49,363 nucleotides of DNA, from contig JBAVQS010000030.1 of NCBI GenBank assembly GCA_049694275.1, positions 1-49,363 of the forward strand. The letters run 5' to 3'. Origin of the DNA: JBAVQS01 sp049694275 (GTDB lineage: Bacteria; Chloroflexota; Anaerolineae; UBA4142; SHND01). A program made the translations under genes and the position numbers. Each line of letters starts with the position of its first letter. Positions within the stretch are counted from its first letter, which is position 1. Below the pieces are notes generated by a model. That model did not search any database and was not told where the DNA came from. It saw nothing but the letters and a program-made list of their open reading frames with translations. Of the stretch, positions 22,625-29,338 are shown one piece after another.

Positions 22625-24367
22625 ATGGCTGACAATATTACGATTCCAGCGACCGGGTCCGGGGACAATACGCCGGTTGTGGCTACCGACCAGGTGGGGA
22701 CGGTTCATTATCAGCGTGTCAAATTGGTCGATGGCACGCCCGACTCGTCGGCCAATATCCCGGGCAGTGCGGCCAACGGGCTTACCGTGGATGTGACGCG
22801 CGTGCAGGGGACCGTCGCGGTCTCCGCTTCCGCCCTACCCCTGCCGACCGGCGCAGCGACTGAGAGCACTCTGAGCGGAATCAAGGGCAAGACAGACAAC
22901 CTGCCCGCGGACCCCGCGCGGGAGGGCGGGAACCTGGCGACCCTCGCGGCCAAGGATTTCGCGCTGGCCGGCGCGGCAATCACCGGGCAATCACTGGAAG
23001 CGGGCGGATCTGGGGTGCTGGGCTGGCTGGCCTCGCTTCGCAAGGCGCTCACCGACCGGCTGCCGGCGGCGCTTGTCGGCGGACGACTGGACGTGAATGT
23101 CGGCAATACGCCAACCGTCAATACGGGGCTCTCCACGAACGCCGGGGCGACCGACACGACGACGCTGCGCGTGATTACCGCCTCCGATGGCCCGCTCAAC
23201 ACCAACCTCGGCGCGACCACCGACGCGGCAATCACCTCCGACGCGAATGGGAGCGTCTCGGGCAAATTGCGCGGCCTCGTCAAAATGCTCGCCGATGCGT
23301 GGGACTCCGTCAATCATCGGCTGAATGTCGCCGATGCGAATGTCGCCGCGCTGACCAAAAACTCTGGCAATGTGGACGCGACGACCCTGCGCGTGATTAC
23401 AGCGGCGGACGGTCCACTGAATACCAACCTGGGAACGACGACGGACGCGGCGGTCACGTCGGACGCCAACGGCTCGGTCAGTTCCAAACTGCGCGGATTG
23501 GTCAAGATTCTGGCAGATGTGTGGGACAGCACGAATCACCTGTTGGCGATCAAGCAACCGGACACGCGTGCCACCGGACAAACGCTCAACAGCGCGTCCT
23601 CCAACGCTGCGGTCACGGTCACACTTAATAACGGGGAGGGGGTAACGGCTTTCGCGGTCTCCGGGCTGACCGCGTCTGGCGCAACCCTGACCATCGAGGC
23701 GAGCGACGATGGCTCGAACTGGGCCGGGGTGAACGGCATCGCCCCGAGCACCGGCGCATTGTTCTCGACGTTCACGACAGACCAGCAATTCCGGGTTAAC
23801 ACGGGGGGGCGCGTGGGCGTGCGGGTGCGAGTGAGCGCCACCGGCACAGGGACCATCACGGTCTCCTATAATGCCTCAGCGGTCAGCAGCGCCGTGGCGC
23901 TCTCGTCCCCGCTCCCGGCTGGCAGCAATGCGATTGGGACGGTGGACACAGAGTTACCCGCGGCGGCCGCGCTCGCCGACGCCGCCAGCAATCCGACGAC
24001 GCCGACCATCGGCGCGGACGTGAGCGCCTACAACGGTGCGACGTGGGACCGGCTGCGCATCCCGAACGTATTCAAGGACTTGAACGCGGCCGCGATTGGC
24101 ACGATTGCAACCGTTTGGACGCCGACGAGCGGCAAAAAGTTTCGCATCATGGGCGGTTCGATCTCGGTAAGCGCCGCGGCCTCGGTCCTGCTTGAGGATA
24201 ACAGCGGAGGGAATACGGTCTTCCGCACGCCCAAACTCCTGGCGGATACGCCATATTCGTTCGACCTCGGCAACGGCTTTTTGAGCGCGGCGGCGAACAA
24301 TGTGCTCAAGGCAACAAGTTCCGCGGCGGCAAATGTGACTGGCACGCTGTACGGAGTCGAGGAATAG
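22625..24367 (+). CDS. Virion fibre/appendage protein with internal repeats
   Basis: 580 aa, rich in Thr, Ala, Asn and Gly with few charged residues. A 57-residue unit is present twice: about 177-233 and 251-307 (TTLRVITASDGPLNTNLGAT-type, ending LADAWDSVNHRL). A beta-sandwich follows (AVTVTLNNGEGVTAFAVSGL, then LTIEASDDGSNWAGV), and a C-terminal beta domain. It lies between connector and tail tube genes, where head fibres or decorations are often found. It may be a head or neck fibre. Confidence 0.65.
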   Translation: MADNITIPATGSGDNTPVVATDQVGTVHYQRVKLVDGTPDSSANIPGSAANGLTVDVTRVQGTVAVSASALPLPTGAATESTLSGIKGKTDNLPADPAREGGNLATLAAKDFALAGAAITGQSLEAGGSGVLGWLASLRKALTDRLPAALVGGRLDVNVGNTPTVNTGLSTNAGATDTTTLRVITASDGPLNTNLGATTDAAITSDANGSVSGKLRGLVKMLADAWDSVNHRLNVADANVAALTKNSGNVDATTLRVITAADGPLNTNLGTTTDAAVTSDANGSVSSKLRGLVKILADVWDSTNHLLAIKQPDTRATGQTLNSASSNAAVTVTLNNGEGVTAFAVSGLTASGATLTIEASDDGSNWAGVNGIAPSTGALFSTFTTDQQFRVNTGGRVGVRVRVSATGTGTITVSYNASAVSSAVALSSPLPAGSNAIGTVDTELPAAAALADAASNPTTPTIGADVSAYNGATWDRLRIPNVFKDLNAAAIGTIATVWTPTSGKKFRIMGGSISVSAAASVLLEDNSGGNTVFRTPKLLADTPYSFDLGNGFLSAAANNVLKATSSAAANVTGTLYGVEE

Positions 24368-24967
24368 ATGTTGCGCACGTTCCAGCGGCGGCGCTGGCTG
24401 CAGCAGATCATGCCGCAGGCGGCTCTGACCGGGCCGATCACGCTGATCCTCGATCAATTCACCGGCACGAACGGGACGAACCTGACCGCGCATATCATCG
24501 CGCCGATCAACACGCCAGCGACGAGCTGGGTTGCCAAGTCGGGGTCCATTACAATCCAGTCCAACGCCGCGCAGTCCACCGGGACGCCGGATTTGTACAG
24601 CGCCGATGCCGGCCACGCCGACATTACGCTGACCATGGACTGGACGAGCGCGGGCGGTATTTCGGGCGTCGCCGTGCGCATCCTGGACACAAACAATTAC
24701 TGGCGCATCACGCGCGGGGTAGGCGGACAAAACCTACTCATTGTGGAGGTCAACGCCGGCACGCCGACGACGCGGGCGAGCGCGAGCAGCATCACCGGCA
24801 ATGGACAGATCTACGTCAATACGAGCGGGGCAACCATTACGGCCAAGTTCGCCGGGGCAAATCAGATCAGCTATGGGAGCGCAACACTTAACCAAAGCAA
24901 CACAAATCATGGGATTTACGCCGCTAGCTCTGCTAGCTACGATAACTGTCAGGTGACAACGCCATGA
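24368..24967 (+). CDS. Jelly-roll (LamG-like) virion protein
   Basis: 199 aa, starting right after the preceding stop. A basic N-terminus (LRTFQRRRWLQQIM) is followed by an all-beta domain with the concanavalin/LamG-like pattern: LILDQFTGTNGTNLTAHI, then ITLTMDWTSAGGISGVAVRI, NYWRITRGV, and a final strand pair with SYDNCQV. Such domains bind carbohydrates. It could mediate glycan attachment together with the preceding fibre. Stop overlaps a mini-ORF start. Confidence 0.65.
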   Translation: MLRTFQRRRWLQQIMPQAALTGPITLILDQFTGTNGTNLTAHIIAPINTPATSWVAKSGSITIQSNAAQSTGTPDLYSADAGHADITLTMDWTSAGGISGVAVRILDTNNYWRITRGVGGQNLLIVEVNAGTPTTRASASSITGNGQIYVNTSGATITAKFAGANQISYGSATLNQSNTNHGIYAASSASYDNCQVTTP

Positions 24968-24993
24968 GCGACAAGGCAGGTTTCGGATTATGA
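24964..24993 (+). CDS. Nine-residue relay ORF
   Basis: ATG AGC GAC ... TGA encodes MSDKAGFGL. Its ATG overlaps the stop of the previous gene and its TGA overlaps the ATG of the next gene (24990). It would carry ribosomes across the gap by termination-reinitiation. It need not make a functional peptide. Confidence 0.4.
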   Translation: MSDKAGFGL

Positions 24994-25238
24994 CACGGCT
25001 ACAGGTATTGACGCCCTGGGTTCCCGCATCGGCTTGCGCCTGGCCGGAGCGGTGCAATCATCCGCAGATCGCCGACGATTACACACTGGCGTCGTGGGCC
25101 GATGTGACCAGCCAGCCGGCGACCAATATCACGCCAAACCCTAACCTGCTGACGGTTGAGGCGGTGTGCGCCGACACGGTGGCCGCCAGCATCGAGGGGG
25201 ACAGTAAGTATCTGGTGCTGTGGAGCGAGGCGGCATGA
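24990..25238 (+). CDS. Small hypothetical protein
   Basis: 82 aa, ATGA overlap with the mini-ORF. Two Cys near CAWPERCNHP, then DDYTLASWADVTSQPATNI. No family recognised. Located between fibre and neck genes. Confidence 0.6.
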   Translation: MTRLQVLTPWVPASACAWPERCNHPQIADDYTLASWADVTSQPATNITPNPNLLTVEAVCADTVAASIEGDSKYLVLWSEAA

Positions 25239-25417
25239 AACCAAAGGGTCAACAGCCGGACGCGAATGAATGGGGCAAGTTGCGCTCATTTCTCGCGCAG
25301 CAGAAGATGAGCCAGCAGCAAATCAAGGACGCGGTGGGGCAACAGGTCAACGGGCGGACGCGGGCGCAGATTGCGCAGGAACTCAAGAACTGGCTGAGCC
25401 TCGCGCCGAAGGGATAA
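25235..25417 (+). CDS. Small hypothetical protein
   Basis: 60 aa, ATG overlaps the previous TGA. Gln-rich and helical (GKLRSFLAQQKMSQQQIKDA). Basic tail. The compact helix-turn-helix-like pattern is not enough to call DNA binding. Stop abuts the next start. Confidence 0.55.
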   Translation: MKPKGQQPDANEWGKLRSFLAQQKMSQQQIKDAVGQQVNGRTRAQIAQELKNWLSLAPKG

Positions 25418-25840
25418 ATGTCGCTCCTTTTACTGTATGGCCCAGCCGGAACACAGGCGCAGCGTCTGAGCCCGAGCTTTGCGCGGATGGCTACCCTCAC
25501 CGCGTCGACCAAGCGCTCGATTGTGAGCGGCGGGAAAAAGCCCGCGCCCACGGCCTACCTGACCGGCATCAAATGCACGCCGTTCGACCCCGCGACCGCA
25601 GACCTGGTGCTGCTGCTCGGACTGGAAGCGGCGGGGTATTATCTCCAGACGTTCGTCGAGGGGAGCTATGATATTCAGGCGGGCGACGTGCTCAATGTGA
25701 CGAGCGTGGACCGGGGAGTCGCGACGCCGCTCACCATTGTCGGCCAGGACTATCCGATCAAGGGGTATCAGCCGTACCAGTGGCGCGGCACGAACAGCTT
25801 TGTCCTGGTCGTCGAATATATCGGCCAGCCGACGCCCTAA
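25418..25840 (+). CDS. Neck protein candidate (head-tail stopper-like)
   Basis: 140 aa. Mostly beta, with AYLTGIKCTPFDPATADL, then LQTFVEGSYDIQAGDVLNV and YPIKGYQPYQWRG. Size, order (after the connector, before tail terminator and tube) and beta content fit a head-completion/stopper protein. No sequence-level match is claimed. Confidence 0.55.
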   Translation: MSLLLLYGPAGTQAQRLSPSFARMATLTASTKRSIVSGGKKPAPTAYLTGIKCTPFDPATADLVLLLGLEAAGYYLQTFVEGSYDIQAGDVLNVTSVDRGVATPLTIVGQDYPIKGYQPYQWRGTNSFVLVVEYIGQPTP

Positions 25841-25849
25841 GGAACGAGC

Positions 25850-26311
25850 ATGGCATCTAATGTAACCAGCGAGCAAACCATCCGCGATCAACTGACCACC
25901 CTGCTCGGGACCTATCTCACCGCGGCGGGAGTGCAAGCGACGTTCGGTTATGACATCGCCAATATGCAGGGACAGTCGCCGGTGGTCATCAACAAGCAGG
26001 GGAGCATCGACCGCACGCAGCGGTTCATCGGCGGCACACAGCCCCACGTCTGGTTCTATTTTCAGCTAGAGACGTGGGTCATCGTCGGCGATAAGGCTTC
26101 GCCCGCGTGGACCTCGCAACAGGTCGAGAACGAGATGGGACTCATCGAAAAGAAAGTGATCGACTGCCTGGACGACAACCCGCGCAGCGCCGGCAAGTGG
26201 GATTTCATTCAAACGGCCGGCCCGGCGACCGCGCCGGTCGCCAAGGTCGTCGGCTCGAACAAATATCGGATGCGCGTCATTCCCATCAAGGCCCGAGTCA
26301 TTGGCGGATAA
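25850..26311 (+). CDS. Tail terminator/completion protein candidate
   Basis: 153 aa. An N-terminal helix (SEQTIRDQLTTLLGTYLTAA) is followed by strands and a helix (HVWFYFQLETWVIVGDK, QQVENEMGLIEKKVIDCL). This alpha-beta pattern and the place just before the tail tube match tail-terminator proteins, which cap the tail and join it to the head. Assigned by position and pattern. Confidence 0.6.
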   Translation: MASNVTSEQTIRDQLTTLLGTYLTAAGVQATFGYDIANMQGQSPVVINKQGSIDRTQRFIGGTQPHVWFYFQLETWVIVGDKASPAWTSQQVENEMGLIEKKVIDCLDDNPRSAGKWDFIQTAGPATAPVAKVVGSNKYRMRVIPIKARVIGG

Positions 26312-26327
26312 TCCGCCCGGAGGTTAA

Positions 26328-27323
26328 ATGAGTGACAAGAATCTAATCCAGATCCAGAGCGCAAAGCAAACGGCGTTCGCCACGCCGGTCACGCCGATGA
26401 CCGTCAAGTTCATGGAAATTACGGACATCACGGTCAAGCCGATCCTGGAAGTCAAGCGGCTGCCGGACATGCGCGGCTCGCTGGCCCCGGCCTATATCGC
26501 CGCTCTGCAAAAACAGGCGGTGACCGCGCAGATCAAGGGCGTGGCGACCCACGAGGACATCTGCTACTGGCTGGAATCCATCTTTGGCGTCGCGACGCCA
26601 AGCGGGACCGGCCCCTACACCCGCGCGGCGAACGCCCCGCTCACGGCGGTCGTCGCCTCGCCGCGCATGTTCACCCTGACCGTCGGCGAGGCGGTGGACG
26701 GCCCGTATCAACTCGACGGGATGCTGGCGAGCAAGTTGGCGTTCACGGTCAAGAACGCCGACAAGCTCGACTTTACGGTGGACCTCATCGGCTTGAAGGT
26801 CGATGGCGCGGGCACCCTGGCCGCGCTCTCGGACCGCACGGTGACGCCGATCATGGCCTCGGACATCACGCCGTATATCGACGCGGTGGGCGGGACCATC
26901 GGCTCGACCGCGTTCGCCGCGAATATTTACAGCCTCGATTGGACCATCGACACCAAGCGTGACCTGCGCTACTACCTCGGCGCCGTCACGCCGGGACGCT
27001 ATCGCGAGCCCAATACCTGGGAGCTCACCATGAAGGCGGTTATGGAGTTCATCGCCGCCTCGCCGAACTCGGCGGCGCTCCTGACCGCGCTCATGGCGAT
27101 CACGCCAGGGAGCACGTTCGCCAAGCAGTTGCGCTTGAAGGCCGCGAACGGGACGAACGTCTTGCAGCTCGACGGCGCCGGGGTGAACGAAACCGCGCCG
27201 GACCTGTGGACGTATGACAATAACGTCCAGACGATGGACCTGACCTTGATGGGGCTGTATAACACGGCGCTCGCGAACTACGCCGCCTATTCGTCCACCA
27301 ACTCCGTGGCCACCCTGCCCTAG
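26328..27323 (+). CDS. Major tail (tube) protein
   Basis: 331 aa with GGAGG upstream. The pattern is that of siphovirus tube proteins: N-terminal QIQSAKQTAFATP and KFMEITDI, ITVKPILEVKRLPDMRGSLA, then QLDGMLASKLAFTVKNADKL and TWELTMKAVMEF. The tube protein forms hexameric rings around the tape measure. Length is in the larger range for the family. Confidence 0.82.
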   Translation: MSDKNLIQIQSAKQTAFATPVTPMTVKFMEITDITVKPILEVKRLPDMRGSLAPAYIAALQKQAVTAQIKGVATHEDICYWLESIFGVATPSGTGPYTRAANAPLTAVVASPRMFTLTVGEAVDGPYQLDGMLASKLAFTVKNADKLDFTVDLIGLKVDGAGTLAALSDRTVTPIMASDITPYIDAVGGTIGSTAFAANIYSLDWTIDTKRDLRYYLGAVTPGRYREPNTWELTMKAVMEFIAASPNSAALLTALMAITPGSTFAKQLRLKAANGTNVLQLDGAGVNETAPDLWTYDNNVQTMDLTLMGLYNTALANYAAYSSTNSVATLP

Positions 27324-27324
27324 C

Positions 27325-27990
27325 ATGACGGACACGGGGCGGGTGCTGGTCTTTTGTCATACCTACCGGCTGGAACCAGAGACGGTGCGGGCGCTCTTCG
27401 AGCAGACCTATCACGGGGTTGACGTCGTGTTCACACGGGATAATCCATACGGGCACGCCAGCGCCGATGCGGACCGGGCGAACATCCTGCACAACCTGGA
27501 GAAGCTGCAATCGCTGATGCAGGCTGAACCGCGCTATGAAGCGGCCTGGATCGTCGAGAGCGATGTGATTCCCCCGCGGGATGCGCTCGAACGGCTGATG
27601 GCGCAGCGGGGCGACACGGTGAGCGGGCTCTACGCCTCACGTCACAGCGACCCGACACCGAACTGTCTGCACGCGAGCGCGGCGGGGCTGACGCCGTTCG
27701 CCTGGAGCGAGATTCGCGAGCGCTGGGGCGAACCGGTCCTGACCGATGGCGCGTGCCACGGCTGCCTGCTCATTCGGCGGCACGTGCTCGAAGCGGTGCG
27801 GTTCCGCGATGCAAGTCCCAACCCGCCCGACTGGGGCTGGATGCAGGATGTGCGGGCCGCGGGCCTTTCGCAAGCGTGCGATACCGCGGTCGTGTGCGGA
27901 CACAAGCGGCCGGATGGACTGATCCTCTGGCCGACGCGGGAGCGGGTGGAATACGAGCGGGCCGCTCCATCATGGTGGGAAACATGGTGA
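27325..27990 (+). CDS. Third GT-A glycosyltransferase
   Basis: 221 aa, starting 1 bp after the tail-tube stop. Paralogue of the gene at 21180-21833: shared TRDNPYG, IVESDVIPPRDALERL, TVSGLYASRH, GCLLIRR, and CGHKRPDGLILWPT. ExD in place of a strict DxD is visible in both. The GT-A fold is inferred. Position among tail genes suggests it modifies tail or surface glycans. Overlaps the next gene by 7 bp. Confidence 0.78.
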   Translation: MTDTGRVLVFCHTYRLEPETVRALFEQTYHGVDVVFTRDNPYGHASADADRANILHNLEKLQSLMQAEPRYEAAWIVESDVIPPRDALERLMAQRGDTVSGLYASRHSDPTPNCLHASAAGLTPFAWSEIRERWGEPVLTDGACHGCLLIRRHVLEAVRFRDASPNPPDWGWMQDVRAAGLSQACDTAVVCGHKRPDGLILWPTRERVEYERAAPSWWETW

Positions 27991-28229
27991 TCTATATCGG
28001 CAACGGGCGCTTTATCAACGGCGTGCCGGCGCGTGACCTGGAAGTGCACGAGTGGGAGGCGTTGGGCGCAGAGCTGCGGCAAACGGCTATCGCACTCGAC
28101 CTCTACCGCGAGACCCCGGTGCAGCTCGCACGGGGCTGGGATGCGGGCAAGGGTGAGCCGCTCCCGGACCCGGTGGCGCAGACCGGACCGGAGAGCGAGT
28201 CGCGCGATGACCGTCACGACAACCTTTGA
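27984..28229 (+). CDS. Small tail-region protein
   Basis: 81 aa from ATG 27984 (GGTGGG upstream); ATG 27972 is also possible. MVIYIGNGRFINGVPARDL is a short strand pair, then a helix (EWEALGAELRQTAIALDLYR). Short proteins of this type often follow the tail tube gene. No function assigned. Confidence 0.6.
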   Translation: MVIYIGNGRFINGVPARDLEVHEWEALGAELRQTAIALDLYRETPVQLARGWDAGKGEPLPDPVAQTGPESESRDDRHDNL

Positions 28230-28701
28230 CGGCTGGGACGCCATGCTCGAGCGGCTGGGCGCGGCAGAGGAGACCATTTCTGCGGAAATGCAGGCGGGGA
28301 TGGAAGAGGCGATGACCAAACTGCGGGAGGCCGAGGCGGAATATCCCGAACGCGTAAACTATCACCTGATGGGGGACAATCCCCGGCCCTTCTACAGCCC
28401 CAAGCAACAGCGCTTTTTCTTCTGGGCGCTCAAGAGCGGCGCGATCACCGTGCCGTATGTGCGGAATGGGGAGCTGGCCGGATCGTGGCAGCAGCGGGTC
28501 GAGGAGATCTCCGGAGGCGTGCGCGGGGTAGTATGGACCGATTCGCCGATTGCGCCGATGGTGATGGGCGCGGCGGGTGAGCAAGCCCGGATGTTTCAGA
28601 ATGTCTGGACGCCCGCGACGCAACGGTTCGACGCGGCGCAGGAAACCATTGTCAATATTTTGAGCGAGCGCGCCCGGCGGATGCTGGGCGATCTACTATA
28701 G
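28207..28701 (+). CDS. Tail completion protein candidate (HK97 gp10-like)
   Basis: 164 aa from ATG 28207, overlapping the previous gene by 23 bp. An N-terminal helical part (AMLERLGAAEETISAEMQAG) is followed by a beta region (ITVPYVRNGELAGSWQQRVE, then GGVRGVVWTDSPIAPMVMG) and a final helix. The order of elements resembles HK97 gp10/minor tail completion proteins, but its position after the tube gene is atypical. Confidence 0.55.
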   Translation: MTVTTTFDGWDAMLERLGAAEETISAEMQAGMEEAMTKLREAEAEYPERVNYHLMGDNPRPFYSPKQQRFFFWALKSGAITVPYVRNGELAGSWQQRVEEISGGVRGVVWTDSPIAPMVMGAAGEQARMFQNVWTPATQRFDAAQETIVNILSERARRMLGDLL

Positions 28702-28712
28702 GGGGAAGAAAC

Positions 28713-29141
28713 ATGGCAGAAGATGGAAAACAGAGCGCCTTCGACGCGCTCGTCGCGCTGGCCGAGCCCGAGACACGTCCGCTCGACCTGGGCGGCTATG
28801 CGGCGCAACTCAAGGGACAGATCGTCCCGGTGCGGGTCAACGCGCCCGGCGTGATCGAGGCGTATAACCGGGGCCGCGGGCGCACGGTCAAGACCGACTA
28901 TGACAATGCGGGACAGGCGACGCATACCGAGACGACCTACACCCCGGACCCCACCGGCGCCGAGTATGAGCGGTATCGGGCCGCGGTGTGCGTGCTCTAT
29001 AACCAGCCGCTCGCGGCAGTGAGCAAGCTCGACGACAACCTGCTCCTGTGGCTGTTCAATCAGGGATGGGAGCTCTATACGGCGTACCACGAGGAACTGC
29101 AAAAAAACTCGGCGAGCGGCTCAGAGCCTATTTCGAGCTGA
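28713..29141 (+). CDS. Tail assembly chaperone G (upstream part of G/GT)
   Basis: 142 aa with AGGGGGAAG upstream. Acidic N-terminus, then a beta segment (GQIVPVRVNAPGVIEAYN) and helices. It is located between tail tube and tape measure. A canonical slippery heptamer near its end (29102-29108) gives a frameshifted GT form. The G protein is the major product; GT binds the tape measure during tail assembly. Confidence 0.85.
   Translation: MAEDGKQSAFDALVALAEPETRPLDLGGYAAQLKGQIVPVRVNAPGVIEAYNRGRGRTVKTDYDNAGQATHTETTYTPDPTGAEYERYRAAVCVLYNQPLAAVSKLDDNLLLWLFNQGWELYTAYHEELQKNSASGSEPISS
29102..29108 (+). other. Programmed -1 frameshift site A AAA AAC
   Basis: In the frame of gene G the sequence reads CAA AAA AAC, so the heptamer A-AAA-AAC is in the correct X-XXY-YYZ phase. 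A -1 slip continues as KKLGERLRAYFELSR into the 29338-ending frame. Tail-chaperone frameshifting is conserved in siphoviruses. Confidence 0.88.
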
Positions 29142-29338
29142 GCCGCAAGCCCGCGATCCGGGAGGGCCGGGCCCGCGCCCCGCGTCCGCCAGATGATTCC
29201 CGCGTGTACTGGGTGATGACCACCCGCATGGTCAATAGTTTTCTTGGTTCGGCCTATGCCGTCGAGGACATTCGCCGGATGCCGGCTGACCAGCTCGACG
29301 TGATCCTGTTGTGCGCCCGTGAGGCGAATCCGAAATGA
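29103..29338 (+). CDS. Tail assembly chaperone T extension (GT by -1 frameshift)
   Basis: Downstream frame reached through the slip at 29102-29108: LGERLRAYFELSRKPAIR onward, then YWVMTTRMVNSFLGSAYAVE and VILLCAREANPK. The full GT protein would be about 208 residues (28713-29338). An isolated start (29048 GTG-type) is not needed. Its TGA overlaps the tape-measure ATG (29335), as expected when T and tape measure are coupled. Confidence 0.83.

Noticed and set aside
26343..27335. 330-aa minus-strand open frame antisense to the tail tube gene
   Set aside because: Mirror frame of a well-supported structural gene; no start signal.
29048..29338. Independent 96-aa gene starting within the tail chaperone
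   Set aside because: The in-phase A AAA AAC slip site explains the frame as the T part of GT, and there is no ribosome-binding site at 29048.
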